This document shows positions 24,625-34,081 of a DNA stretch of 64,000 nt, piece after piece. This stretch comes from Shewanella khirikhana (GTDB lineage Bacteria > Pseudomonadota > Gammaproteobacteria > Enterobacterales > Shewanellaceae): positions 1,488,001-1,552,000 of the forward strand of contig NZ_CP020373.1 of assembly GCF_003957745.1 (NCBI RefSeq), given 5' to 3'. A program made the translations under genes and the position numbers. The number at the start of each line of letters is the position of its first letter. Positions within the stretch are counted from its first letter, which is position 1. The notes under the pieces were generated by a model, which was given only the letters and a program-made list of their open reading frames with translations, made no database searches and was not told the DNA's origin.

Positions 24625-26247
24625 TCAGACTTTAAACTGACTCAGCGCCTTGGCCAGCGCGCCACTAATGGATTGCAGCGAGGAGGCGGCGCGGCTGTTG
24701 CTGTCACTGCTTTGTACCGACATCTGCATTTGCTCGGAGATATTGCTGATGTTGCGGTTTATCTCTTCGGTCACCAGCGACTGCTCTTCGGTGGCACTGG
24801 CAAGCTGGGTGTTCATGTCGTTGATATGGGCTATCAGCGACAAAATGGCATCCATGGCATCGCCAGCCTGACGGGCACGGCGTTGCAGGGTAACCGACAG
24901 TTCCTGATTGGCGCTGTTGGATTGGGTGACTTCACCGATGCCGGTTTGGATTTCTGAGATGATTTTCTGGATCTCGTTGGTGGAGTCCTGGGTGCGGTTG
25001 GCCAGCGCCCGCACTTCATCGGCTACCACCGCAAAGCCGCGGCCATGGGCACCGGCGCGGGCGGCTTCAATGGCTGCGTTCAGCGCCAGCAGGTTGGTTT
25101 GCTCGGCAATTGAGCGAATGACATCCAGAATGCTGCCAATCTGCCCGGATGCGGCGCTGAGGCGCGCTGTGGTTTGCTCGGCGGCCTTTAACTTGTCAAC
25201 CAGCACCTCGGTTTGATGCACGGTTTGGCTCATCAGGCTTTGGCTGTCTTCGGCCTGCAACTGCACCTTGGAGGCTGAGTCGGCGGCCTGCTGGGTGTTT
25301 TGGGCCATTTCATGGCTGGTGGCCAGCATTTCATGAATGGCGGCGGCCACGCTTTCGGTTTCGCGGTGAATGCGCTCGCCACTTTGATTGGCGGTGGCCA
25401 CCGCATGGGTGAGGGCGCTGGCATCTTCTGACAGCTCCGCGCCCATCGGCTTGATATCCTTGATAAGGAAACCGATTTTTTCGGCAAAGCGGTTAAAAGC
25501 GGCCGCAAGACGCGCCACTTCGTCCTTGCCGCGGGTATCGAGGCGGGCGCCCAGATCGCCATCGCCATCGGCGATGTCTTCCATGGCGGCGATGGCACGT
25601 TCCAACGGCGAGGTAATTGAATGATTCAGCGCCATGAATAGGGCAAACAGCGGCGTTGAAATGAGCATCATAATGATAAGGGTGTGCCAGATGGCGGTTT
25701 CCATGGCCTCATTGATATCAGCAACAAAGGCGCCGGTGATAACCGACCACTGCCAGGGGCTGTAAAACCGCGCTTCGGCAAGCTGCTCACCCTGCTTGCG
25801 GGTGTCCGGATTGATGGCATCCAGCGCCGCCGTGGCTTTACCGGCGCTGCGGGCCTTGGCAATGAGTTGTTGCAGTGCCTTGTCGGCAAGCTTATGGCCC
25901 TGAAGGTGCGACTGACCGCCGGCTGCCAGCACAGTACCGTCGGCATCGACCACCAGAAAGTAGCCACCATTACCGTAGTGGGCGAGGCTTAACAGCTCAG
26001 CCACTTCACGCTTGGCATCGTCCAGCTTGATATCACCCCGCTGCACCTGGGCATTATGGGCATCAATCAGCGACAGCGCTGTGTCCAGCTGGCCGTCGTT
26101 TTGCAACCATTTCTGGGTTTCAAGGTTGTTGTACTGCTCTTTGATATTGAAGGCGGCAAAACACACAGTGCCCAGCGCCGCGAGCGCCAACATCAGGATC
26201 AGCCGCTGCAAAATGGTGAACTTTCTGAGCAAGGAAATCATTGCCAT
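24625..26247 (-). CDS. Methyl-accepting chemotaxis protein with Cache sensor
   Basis: Transmembrane chemoreceptor of 540 residues. Two membrane helices (LILMLALAALGTVCFAAF near residue 20; IWHTLIIMMLISTPLFALFM near 195) flank a periplasmic single-Cache domain with YGNGGYFLVVDADGTVLAAG and YSPWQWSVITGAFV. Then come a HAMP region and the kinase-control tip QTNLLALNAAIEAARAG-GRGFAVVADEVRALA. The ligand is unknown; Cache domains often bind organic acids or amino acids. Confidence 0.92.
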   Translation of the reverse strand: MAMISLLRKFTILQRLILMLALAALGTVCFAAFNIKEQYNNLETQKWLQNDGQLDTALSLIDAHNAQVQRGDIKLDDAKREVAELLSLAHYGNGGYFLVVDADGTVLAAGGQSHLQGHKLADKALQQLIAKARSAGKATAALDAINPDTRKQGEQLAEARFYSPWQWSVITGAFVADINEAMETAIWHTLIIMMLISTPLFALFMALNHSITSPLERAIAAMEDIADGDGDLGARLDTRGKDEVARLAAAFNRFAEKIGFLIKDIKPMGAELSEDASALTHAVATANQSGERIHRETESVAAAIHEMLATSHEMAQNTQQAADSASKVQLQAEDSQSLMSQTVHQTEVLVDKLKAAEQTTARLSAASGQIGSILDVIRSIAEQTNLLALNAAIEAARAGAHGRGFAVVADEVRALANRTQDSTNEIQKIISEIQTGIGEVTQSNSANQELSVTLQRRARQAGDAMDAILSLIAHINDMNTQLASATEEQSLVTEEINRNISNISEQMQMSVQSSDSNSRAASSLQSISGALAKALSQFKV

Positions 26248-26532
26248 CTCCGTAACAGGGGTAAGACCGCGGTGATTTTACCGTATAAGCTTGCATTTTC
26301 CCGGTTATGGGTTTGTAAAAAATCGGCGAAAAGTTGAATTCCGTGATCCAGGGCGGCGGCTTTCGTACGGTATAAAAATGTGAGCTGAGCCTGGTTCCTG
26401 CGTGGGAAATCAGCCTGTTACGGGCTAATTGTCGCCAAATTGAGCAATTGGCAGGCTAATCATTTGTTTAGACTTTGATTTATCGGCCATTTGTGCTCAA
26501 GATTAAGTAATCACAAGAAAAGGCGAACCAAG

Positions 26533-27219
26533 ATGAGTGCAACCCAAACAGTAACTTCCGATGACATTCTGCTGAAGCTGTGCCACTCGGTGTCCCATGT
26601 GCTGTCCCACACCAGTGGCAGCCGGGTGACCCACGCAGCCATGGTACAAAACATCAGCCGGACTCGGCTTCGCCCCGATTTGGGCTGTTTCTCTATTTTC
26701 GATGGCGGCTTCTCCGGGCTGGTGGTGATTAACTTCTCCGCCGAAGCGGCCGTGGAAATTTACCGCCGTTACATGCTCAACATGGGGATGCCGGAGAGTG
26801 AACTGGCGTTCTCCCACACTTCCGATGAAGTGGGTAACGTGATGGGTGAGCTGATGAATCAAATCCTCGGCGACTTTATCAGTAAGGTTTCCAAGGAGCT
26901 GCAAACCTCCATCAGCCAAAGCCAGCCCAAGATGCTGACCATCAATAAAGAGCTGACCATCTCCATTGATGCCAACCTCGATGAGCCCATTGCCAGACGG
27001 GTATCGTTTCGCACCGAGAGCAACCACATCTTTTATCTTGAGTTCGCCATGGATAAGACAGAGTTTGTCAAAACCCAGGAATTTGAACTCGACGAAGAGT
27101 TTGACCCCGACTCACTGCTTGAAGAGCACGGCAACGGCAAGTCGCCCTGGTCGCAAATGGCCAGCAAGGGCATAGTGGCCGATGATGCTGACGATCTGCT
27201 CGATGAGCTTGGGATCTGA
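26533..27219 (+). CDS. DUF3334 family, CheX-like protein
   Basis: Protein of 228 residues from MSATQTVTSDDI, with AAGGCGA upstream; an earlier in-frame ATG is not used. The middle part (GEL[M]NQILGDFIS preceded by SDEVGNVM) matches the E-N-x-x-G/E-x-N type signature of CheX/CheC phosphatases in a variant form. A long acidic C-terminal tail (DSLLEEHGN, DDADDLLDELGI) follows. Divergent from the chemoreceptor gene, so a signalling role is plausible. Confidence 0.72.
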   Translation: MSATQTVTSDDILLKLCHSVSHVLSHTSGSRVTHAAMVQNISRTRLRPDLGCFSIFDGGFSGLVVINFSAEAAVEIYRRYMLNMGMPESELAFSHTSDEVGNVMGELMNQILGDFISKVSKELQTSISQSQPKMLTINKELTISIDANLDEPIARRVSFRTESNHIFYLEFAMDKTEFVKTQEFELDEEFDPDSLLEEHGNGKSPWSQMASKGIVADDADDLLDELGI

Positions 27220-27336
27220 AGGCTGTTGCTATACAAGGGATTTTTGTTGAATTACCATGGAGTCGCCGCACCAACGTGGCGCGGCGGCCAGACGCCTCGG
27301 TGACTGGACCTTTGTGATAATAACAAGAATCCGGAT

Positions 27337-28365
27337 ATGGCAAACAAAGCGACCTCCATCGATATCGCCTACCGGGCCGGGGTTTCCCAGTCCACGGTGT
27401 CCCGCGCGCTGCGCGACAGCCCCCTTGTGAGTGAAGAGACCAAAGAGCGGATCAAAGCCATCGCCCGCGAGCTCAACTACAAGGTAGATAAAAACGCCAG
27501 TAACCTGCGCACCCAGAACAGCCACACGCTGGCGCTGCTGTTGTGTGAAGATCCCACCAATGATGACTCGCTCATCAATCCGTTTTTCCTGTCGATGCTG
27601 GGCTCCATTACCCGTGCCACGGCCAAGCAGGGCTACGACCTGCTGATCTCGTTTCAGCAGCTCTCAAGCGACTGGCACGCCGACTACGAAGACAGCAACA
27701 AGGCCGACGGTATCATACTGCTGGGCTATGGTGACTTTGTGGACTACGAGCACAAGCTGGAGCGGCTGTTATCGCAAAACACCCACTTTGTCATTTGGGG
27801 CGCTGAGCATAATAAATCCTCGGTGGCGTCGGTGGCCTGTGATAATCAGCAGGGCGGTTTGATTGCCACCGAGCACCTTATTTCCCTCGGCAGGCGCGAA
27901 TTTGCCTTTTTGGGTGATGCCTCAAGCCACAGCCCCGAATTCCGTGACCGTTACCTTGGGCACGTACGGGCGCTGAAAAATGCCGGTCTTGCGGTGGATA
28001 AACGCCGTCAGGTGGATGCCATCAGCACCGAGAATGCCGGCTTTGAAGCCGCCAATATGCTGATCCGCAAGGGTGCACACTTTGATGCGATTTTCGCCGC
28101 CAGCGATCTGATTGCCGTCGGTGCCATTCGCGCCCTTAAAGAAGCGGGGCTCAGGGTGCCGGAAGATGTGGCCGTGGTAGGGTACGATGATATTCCGGTG
28201 GCGAGTTTTGCCAATCCGCCGCTGACCACCATCAAGCAAAATACCCAGCTTGCCGGTGAAATGCTGGTGGAGTCACTGCTTAAACTGATCCGCGGCGAAA
28301 AAGTACCGCCAAAACTCATTCCTACCAGTTTGGTGGTGCGAAAGTCCTGCGGCATCGACCTTTGA
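27337..28365 (+). CDS. malR: LacI-family regulator, probable maltose/maltodextrin repressor
   Basis: DNA-binding regulator of 342 residues. The N-terminal helix-turn-helix is IDIAYRAGVSQSTVSRALRD, followed by the hinge and a periplasmic-binding-protein-like sugar domain (DAIFAASDLIAVGAIRALKE, VAVVGYDDIPVASFANPPLT). It lies beside the glucoamylase and the rest of the maltodextrin locus, and LacI-type palindromes occur in that locus, so MalR is the likely identity. Symbol and ligand are inferred from location. Confidence 0.83.
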   Translation: MANKATSIDIAYRAGVSQSTVSRALRDSPLVSEETKERIKAIARELNYKVDKNASNLRTQNSHTLALLLCEDPTNDDSLINPFFLSMLGSITRATAKQGYDLLISFQQLSSDWHADYEDSNKADGIILLGYGDFVDYEHKLERLLSQNTHFVIWGAEHNKSSVASVACDNQQGGLIATEHLISLGRREFAFLGDASSHSPEFRDRYLGHVRALKNAGLAVDKRRQVDAISTENAGFEAANMLIRKGAHFDAIFAASDLIAVGAIRALKEAGLRVPEDVAVVGYDDIPVASFANPPLTTIKQNTQLAGEMLVESLLKLIRGEKVPPKLIPTSLVVRKSCGIDL

Positions 28366-28401
28366 CGCTTATCCGCTAGAACGATGAGGTAAACCATTGG
28401 T

Positions 28402-28462
28402 CTGTATTGAAAACTGCAGAGCTGTATTGAAAGCCACAGCGCTGTAATGAAAAACTGCAGCG
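28402..28462 (+). repeat. Three tandem 20-bp repeats
   Basis: Three imperfect copies of CTGTATTGAAAACTGCAGAG follow one another (28402, 28422, 28442) between the malR stop and the terminator. No function is evident. Confidence 0.7.
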
Positions 28463-28470
28463 TTAACAAT

Positions 28471-28500
28471 AAAAAAAGGAGCCTGAAGGCTCCTTTTTTA
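28471..28500. terminator. Bidirectional intrinsic terminator
   Basis: AAAAAAAGGAGCC and GGCTCCTTTTTT pair around TGAA. It serves malR and the convergent glucoamylase gene. Confidence 0.9.
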
Positions 28501-28527
28501 TTGCAATGGGTCTACTCGAGTAGACCG

Positions 28528-31074
28528 TTAGTTGGCAGGCTCTTTGGCAACACCAAAGCTGGCATCTGTTTTGAACGGGTAGCCATCCCACACAGCGCCA
28601 TCGGTGACCGAGCGAACCAGTTTGACATACTCGGCATGGGTCCAGGCCAGCGGAGTGGCCGAGTTGGTGCCATCGCCGAGTTTGTATTGGAAACGGGTCG
28701 CATCGCCAATGCCGTCCCACACCTGCTCGGGCAACATGCCACCGGCGTTGGCAAAGGACTCCATCCCGGCAACATAGGTACTGACCAGGGCCTGGCGCGC
28801 TTCATCGCTGAGGGCCTTGCCATTTTGGGTTACCGCCGCCAATTCATAGTGGCCACGCTCGCCGGTGAAAAAAGGCCAGACACGGCCGCGCTGGTTGGGG
28901 CTGTTTTCACCTTTTTCAGCGTAGTTGGCACCGGTTTGGGTGTCTTCACCGTAGCCATCGTTGCCGTAGCGTCTGAAGCCGGGGAAGGAGTTGCCGCTGC
29001 GGGTCACAAAGTTGTATTTCACCCTCAGGTTGTCACTGAGGGATTCACTGTCCACCAATGCCAGGCTGTCGCGGATTAGCGGGTTATCGGCGCTGACAAC
29101 GCCGTAGCGCACCAGCTCAAGGAAGCCGGCATCCAGCACTTCACGCTGATCCAGTCCTGGCCTGCCGTTGTTGTCGGCCAGTTTGGCGCTGCTGTTGGGG
29201 TCGCCATTGGGTGATAGACGCACTATGTAGGGATGCTCTGCCAGCAGGCCGTTGCTGGTCACCGTGAGTGATGATAGCTGCGCTGCGTAGTCGCGGGCGG
29301 CGTTTGCATAACCCGTGGCAGAGGGCTCATCACCTGCGTGACGTGCCAGCGCGGCGGCAGCATTCAGGCCTGTAATCACCGCCGCCATGGTGGAAGGGGA
29401 ATAGCCTTCCTGCTCTTCCCAGCGCTCCTGCTGGGTTTTGGGCGGCGTGATGCTGCGCTTGTTCCAATCCAGGCTCACGGCGCCGCCGCTTACCAGAAAA
29501 TCCGCTGCTGGTTTAAGCATATCCTGATACCAGCGACGGGCCTCATCATCGCTGAGCACGCCCGCTTGCCAGAGTTTCCAGCCGAGCATCACCGGCATGG
29601 CGGTTTGATCCAGCTGCACCGCGACCCATTCAATCTCGCCATCGACGTGGGTCTTTTGCAAAAACCAGCCAGGAACGCCTTCATAGCCAGCGAGGTTTGG
29701 CCCTGCCTGGATTTGCTGGAGGTACTCAAACGCAACCTTGGGAGTTTGGGTATCGCCCATGGCTAAAAATGCCATGGCGCACTGGTAAAAGTCCCGTGGC
29801 CAGACGGCTTTGTAACCTGTGCTTGGGGTGACTGCCGCAATGGTGTCGCCCCAGGGATTGGACAGGGATGCTATCAGGGCGCCGGCGTGGGTCTTGTCTT
29901 CCTGCGCTTTAAGCACCATGGCCGAGAGATTCAGCAGGCTGCCACCATCGGCAGTTTGCTGCGCCATGGCATTGAGTGCAGGCAGCGATTTAAGGTATTG
30001 GCGCCAGCCCGGGGTTTTGTCGTTCCCGGCAAAATCATCGGCAAGGGCATCGAAACCGGCGGCAAGGCTTTTCTTAGCGGTCTCATCTGCAAGGCTCGCG
30101 GCCGCATCGATACTGCTGGCCTTGCCAAAGCCGAGTACCACCTCAAAGCTCAGGGTGTCGCCCTTGTTCAGCGAAGCAAGCTCACCGGTCAGGGCAATGT
30201 TACCAACAGCGTTTGCCTCGTTGGCCGAGCCTTCAAAGGTTTGGCTGAAGCCGTTAAGGGCTGCGCCTTTTTGGATGCTTTCTACCCCGGCTGAGGCGCC
30301 TTCAAACCCAACCTGACGGGCCACGAAGGGCACGCTGGTACGAATGCTCATGGCACTGGTATCGGCTTTTGCGGCCATTCTGCCCTGGGCGGCAATAAAG
30401 CCTGTGTCCGACAGGTAGACGATGTCGTCGGCGCCGCCGTTATCCATTTGTGGATCGGCGTACAGATACGGGGTGATGCCATCGGCCATGGCCATGATAG
30501 TGACTTTCATCACCAGCGCGTCGCGGTGGGGGTCGGTAATCAGCTGCTTTTCAATCCGGTACTGACCATCTTTGTCGGTGTTTTCCAGCACCAGGGCCAG
30601 CGACTCAGGGCGTCCCTGGGCATCGGTATGCAGGTAGCGCTGGCTGTGGCTGGTGTCTTTGGCTTCAAAGTCGACGAAGTCTTTCCCTTTGATAATAAAA
30701 GACAGTTCCCGCAGCTGGGCATTATGAATAAGGCCGTACATGGTTTCGGTCAGCACGCCATTGGCGACAGAGAACCACACCCGGCTCAGCGGATTGGCAT
30801 CGCTGCCCTGATACTTACCGTCGATATAGGGCTCATAACTGGTGCCGATACCGGTTTTGCCGGCAAAGGCCCAGGTTGGCGTGGCGCCGGGCGCGCCCGG
30901 GGCAATGCTCACAGTCACTGGGGCGGCGCTGCTGCCTTCAGGCTGCTTAGGGGCATTGTCGTTACAGCCTGCAGCGAGGGCGGCCACAACGGCGAAGGAC
31001 AGGGCGCTCAGCGGTGTAGCTTTGCGCACGCCCAGGCGGGCATTGGGGCGTAAAAATGAGGTCATGGATGGCAC
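28528..31074 (-). CDS. Glucoamylase, GH15, lipoprotein
   Basis: Releases glucose from the non-reducing ends of starch and maltodextrins. The 848-residue precursor starts at GTG 31074 (GGGAG 8 nt upstream). The lipobox LAAGC near residue 37 points to membrane anchoring. An N-terminal beta-sandwich domain is followed by the alpha/alpha barrel: KAVWPRDFYQCAMAFL, catalytic acid region EEQEGYSPSTMAAVI, GRVWPFFTGERGHYELA and the catalytic base in MLPEQVWDG. It lies 27 nt after the MFS gene, so the two form an operon. Confidence 0.92.
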   Translation of the reverse strand: MPSMTSFLRPNARLGVRKATPLSALSFAVVAALAAGCNDNAPKQPEGSSAAPVTVSIAPGAPGATPTWAFAGKTGIGTSYEPYIDGKYQGSDANPLSRVWFSVANGVLTETMYGLIHNAQLRELSFIIKGKDFVDFEAKDTSHSQRYLHTDAQGRPESLALVLENTDKDGQYRIEKQLITDPHRDALVMKVTIMAMADGITPYLYADPQMDNGGADDIVYLSDTGFIAAQGRMAAKADTSAMSIRTSVPFVARQVGFEGASAGVESIQKGAALNGFSQTFEGSANEANAVGNIALTGELASLNKGDTLSFEVVLGFGKASSIDAAASLADETAKKSLAAGFDALADDFAGNDKTPGWRQYLKSLPALNAMAQQTADGGSLLNLSAMVLKAQEDKTHAGALIASLSNPWGDTIAAVTPSTGYKAVWPRDFYQCAMAFLAMGDTQTPKVAFEYLQQIQAGPNLAGYEGVPGWFLQKTHVDGEIEWVAVQLDQTAMPVMLGWKLWQAGVLSDDEARRWYQDMLKPAADFLVSGGAVSLDWNKRSITPPKTQQERWEEQEGYSPSTMAAVITGLNAAAALARHAGDEPSATGYANAARDYAAQLSSLTVTSNGLLAEHPYIVRLSPNGDPNSSAKLADNNGRPGLDQREVLDAGFLELVRYGVVSADNPLIRDSLALVDSESLSDNLRVKYNFVTRSGNSFPGFRRYGNDGYGEDTQTGANYAEKGENSPNQRGRVWPFFTGERGHYELAAVTQNGKALSDEARQALVSTYVAGMESFANAGGMLPEQVWDGIGDATRFQYKLGDGTNSATPLAWTHAEYVKLVRSVTDGAVWDGYPFKTDASFGVAKEPAN

Positions 31075-31101
31075 GTGAATGTCTCCCGTTTTTTATTGGT
31101 A

Positions 31102-32700
31102 TCAGGCGTTGTTGGACGGCGCGGTGCTTGGCAGGCGCAACATACACAGGGCAGCAATCACCATGGAGAGTCCGCCAACAATCAGGGCATAAATGGGCTC
31201 ATTGGCGAACACCATTTTAAGGATGAATCCCAGCACGGTTGCAGCCAGCAGCTGTGGGATCACAATGAAGAAGTTAAAAATCCCCATGTAGGTTCCCATC
31301 TTGCCCGCAGGCAGGCTGGTGGACAGCAGGGCATAGGGCACCGATAAAATCGACGCCCAGGCAAATCCAACACCAATCATGGGCAGCCACAGCAAGCTGC
31401 CGTCTTTGATGATGAAAAAGCTCATCAGCGACAGACCGCCGAAGCAAAGGTTAATCATGTGTGCCGCGCGCAGGCCAAACACCATGCACATCAGCGGGAT
31501 CACCATGGCGGCGAGCGCCGCAAAGCCGTTGTAGGCCGCAAACAGCACCCCAACCCAATCGGCGCCATCGTTGTAGGCCTTGGAAAGCACATCTGAGGTG
31601 CCGTAATGGAAAGAGGTCACCGCCGCAGTGGTGTAGATCCACATGGCAAAGAGCGCGAACCAGGAAAAAAACTGTACCCAGGCCAGGCGCTTCATGGCAT
31701 CGGGCATATGGAAAAGGTCATCCACCACGGTGAACACCATGCCTTGCTTGCAGCGTGCCTGACAATTGGCTTCAGTCGCGCAGCGACTGACCACGCCAGC
31801 GCAGTAATATTGCAGCGGGCCAAAGGCAAATACCCCAAAGCCAAGAATATACAGCTGTTTATCAAGCGAGAGCGCGGCGGTCACAGCGGTAATCATAAGA
31901 CCGCTAACTGACCAGATAAGGGCGCCACTGCGATACTGGGCAGCACTGCGGCTGTGCGCCTTATCGACTTGGTTACCCTCGGCATCGCCTTTCTCGAACG
32001 CGGCCATTTGCTCAGGGCTGTATTCACGGCTGGTAATTATGGTCCAACCTACCGCCAAAAACAGCACTACGCCACCAAGATAGAAGGAGTAGCGCACGGT
32101 ATCGGCAATCTGGCCTTCGGGCGCGGTATTGGCCACACCGGCGTAGTTGGACAACAGATAGGGCAGCATGGAGGCCACCACAGCGCCTATGCCGATAAAA
32201 AAGCTTTGCATGGCAAAGCCTTTGGCACGCTGGTTTTCCGGCAGTTTATCGCCGACAAAGGCGCGAAAAGGCTCCATGGCGATATTGATAGAGGCGTCCA
32301 TCACCCACAACATGCCGGCGGCAACCCACAGGTAGGGTGAATGGGGCATGACAAAAAGCGCCAGTGTGGTCAGCACGGCGCCAATTAAAAAGTAAGGTCT
32401 GCGACGGCCCAGACGGTTCCAGGTGTTATCGGAAAGGTGCCCCACGATGGGCTGCACCAAAAGGCCGGTGAGGGGGCCTGCAATCCACAGAATGGGAATG
32501 TCATCGATGCTGGCGCCCAGGGTTTGGAAAATTCGACTCACGTTGGCGTTTTGCAGGGCGAAGCCAAATTGAATGCCAAGGAAGCCAAAACACATATTGA
32601 AGATTTGCCAGAATGACAGCATGGGTTTCAGATGCGCGCTGGGCGGCTGGGTAAGGCTCGCCTCGGCGCTGTCAAAGGCGGTGGTCCGGGATGAATTCAT
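31102..32700 (-). CDS. SLC45/GPH-like MFS sugar transporter
   Basis: Inner-membrane permease of 532 residues with about 12 helices. The loop DNTWNRLGRRRPYFLIGAVL is typical of the SLC45 (sucrose/maltose) branch of MFS carriers. Its place directly upstream of the glucoamylase, with a maltose-type operator upstream, suggests import of maltose or maltodextrins. A cysteine-rich loop (CATEANCQARCKQG) sits in the middle of the protein. Substrate is inferred. Confidence 0.87.
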   Translation of the reverse strand: MNSSRTTAFDSAEASLTQPPSAHLKPMLSFWQIFNMCFGFLGIQFGFALQNANVSRIFQTLGASIDDIPILWIAGPLTGLLVQPIVGHLSDNTWNRLGRRRPYFLIGAVLTTLALFVMPHSPYLWVAAGMLWVMDASINIAMEPFRAFVGDKLPENQRAKGFAMQSFFIGIGAVVASMLPYLLSNYAGVANTAPEGQIADTVRYSFYLGGVVLFLAVGWTIITSREYSPEQMAAFEKGDAEGNQVDKAHSRSAAQYRSGALIWSVSGLMITAVTAALSLDKQLYILGFGVFAFGPLQYYCAGVVSRCATEANCQARCKQGMVFTVVDDLFHMPDAMKRLAWVQFFSWFALFAMWIYTTAAVTSFHYGTSDVLSKAYNDGADWVGVLFAAYNGFAALAAMVIPLMCMVFGLRAAHMINLCFGGLSLMSFFIIKDGSLLWLPMIGVGFAWASILSVPYALLSTSLPAGKMGTYMGIFNFFIVIPQLLAATVLGFILKMVFANEPIYALIVGGLSMVIAALCMLRLPSTAPSNNA

Positions 32701-32844
32701 AGGTGTCCTGCTTGTTGACCGGCAATGGCTGCGCTCTTTGGGAACGGCCTTGTCTGTTATTATTGGGCATTGATGCTGATGGGTACAGTTATGCTTTGGG
32801 ATACAGGGCGTTAGTCGCCCGGGCTATGTTATGAATGCTTGATG

Positions 32845-32884
32845 AAAAAATCAGCGGCGAGAGCCTCCCTCAGACGCTCGCCGC
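32845..32884 (-). terminator. Intrinsic terminator inside the leader of the MFS operon
   Basis: On the minus strand GCGGCGAG (32877-32884 complement) and CTCGCCGC pair perfectly around 15 nt, followed by TGATTTTTTC. It is 145 nt upstream of the MFS start and about 145 nt after a plausible promoter, so it would end a short transcript or act as an attenuator. Confidence 0.6.
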
Positions 32885-32997
32885 CCAAGACCTTGTCCCT
32901 GTTTCGTGGAAGCGAAACCGGGAAGGTACTCCAAAGCCGGAAGGTCCATTCTTCCGTAACGACCCAGCCCCCAAGGGGGCTCATAATCAGCGTGTTC

Positions 32998-33026
32998 ATC
33001 CTAAGTTGCACCAATGTGACTGACAA
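32998..33026 (-). promoter_or_regulatory. Promoter reading towards the MFS operon
   Basis: Minus-strand TTGTCA (33021-33026) and TAGGAT (32998-33003) are spaced by 17 nt. The operator lies 5 nt upstream of the -35. No experimental support. Confidence 0.5.
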
Positions 33027-33031
33027 CTCTC

Positions 33032-33045
33032 TACATACGTATTCA
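33032..33045. promoter_or_regulatory. LacI-type (MalR-like) operator
   Basis: TACATACGTATTCA matches 12 of 14 positions of the palindrome TGCATACGTATGCA found upstream of the GH13 gene. It lies between the MFS operon and the PaiB-like gene. Confidence 0.65.
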
Positions 33046-33325
33046 TACCGGCGTAATAACCTTGGTGTAACACGCCTTTGCAGGCGGCAGGTAGCGGGCT
33101 TTCTCGCTTACTGACTGAATTTTATTTGATTTTGCCGTTTCTGCTTCAGGCTTGCAGTCAGGCCTGTTAAGCTGGTGTTGGCATTGCAGGGCGCAGCCAT
33201 TGGGGCGCAGTCCATGCCAGGGACTCTTTATTGCCCAGAGCCCGTTCGCCCGGTACTTCGTCAACGCCGGTCTCCAAAACCTTTATCCGCGGCCTTTAGC
33301 CAAAGCGTTCAGCAGGGAGTTATTC

Positions 33326-33949
33326 GTGTACATTCCGCCAAAGTTACAACTCGACCAGGCGCAAGCCTGCGAACTCATCAAGCGTGAGCCGTTTGCGCTG
33401 CTGATTTCTGCCGAAGGCGGCATTGAAGCAAGCCACTTGCCGCTGATTTTAAGTGATTGTGGCACCAGACTTTATGGCCATATGGCCAGAGCCAATCCCC
33501 AGTGGCAGGAATTGGATGGCAAGTCGGTGTTGGCGGTATTTTCCGGGCCCCATGCCTACATAAGCCCCAGCTGGTACGCCAAAGGTCCGGCGGTGCCTAC
33601 CTGGAACTACACCGCAGTGCAGGTAACAGGCCGGGTGACGCTGCTTGAGGGGGAGCAGGCCATGGACACCCTGATGCAAACAGTAAACCGCTTTGAGCCT
33701 GGACTGTTATCGGGCGCGCTGATGCCAACGGATTACGTGGCCAGGTTGAGCGCCGCCATCGTTGTTTTTGAAATCCAAATCGAAAAAATTGAAGGCAAAG
33801 CCAAGTTAGGGCAGCAACGTAAGCCCGACGATCAACAAGGGGTGACGGCCGGGCTTGAAGCCTCAACACATCGGGAGGCCAGCGCCTTGCTGGCAGAAAT
33901 GTATCGGCTCAATCTGGGGCTTGGGCAAGACGAGAAAGCTTCTGAGTGA
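33326..33949 (+). CDS. FMN-binding PaiB-like protein
   Basis: Protein of 207 residues from a GTG at 33326, with AGGGAG upstream. It has the PaiB family pattern: EPFALLISAEGGIEASHLPL, YGHMARANPQW, VFSGPHAYISPSWY and VPTWNYTAVQVTGRV, which form a split-barrel flavin-binding fold. Members include Bacillus PaiB, a negative regulator of sporulation and protease genes, but the biochemical role is unclear. It has no evident link to sugar use beyond location. Confidence 0.86.
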   Translation: MYIPPKLQLDQAQACELIKREPFALLISAEGGIEASHLPLILSDCGTRLYGHMARANPQWQELDGKSVLAVFSGPHAYISPSWYAKGPAVPTWNYTAVQVTGRVTLLEGEQAMDTLMQTVNRFEPGLLSGALMPTDYVARLSAAIVVFEIQIEKIEGKAKLGQQRKPDDQQGVTAGLEASTHREASALLAEMYRLNLGLGQDEKASE

Positions 33950-34027
33950 GAACCTGATCCTGAAAAAGAGCCTGATTCAGAGTGAGAGCCAGGCGGTCGC
34001 TGGCACTTCATACCACAAAAGTGGATA

Positions 34028-34068
34028 AAAAAAGAGCGGATCTGGGGTGGATCAGATCCGCTTTTTTC
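34028..34068. terminator. Bidirectional intrinsic terminator
   Basis: AAAAAAGAGCGGATCTG and CAGATCCGCTTTTTT pair around an 8-10 nt loop. It separates the convergent PaiB-like and amylase genes. Confidence 0.88.
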
Positions 34069-34081
34069 ATGTTGGTGATAA

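Larger units (their letters stand above)
32701..33325. promoter_or_regulatory. Long intergenic region with a structured leader
   Basis: No supported gene; frames are open on both strands around 32829-33026, but neither has a family I know. It holds the operator at 33032, a promoter reading leftward, the perfect palindrome AGCCCCCAAGGGGGCT (32966-32981), a small GTTTCG/CGAAAC hairpin and the terminator at 32845-32884. Confidence 0.55.

Noticed and set aside
32829..33026. Open frames on both strands in the MFS leader
   Set aside because: Neither has a known family or good ribosome site; the overlap with hairpins and a terminator is better explained as structured RNA.
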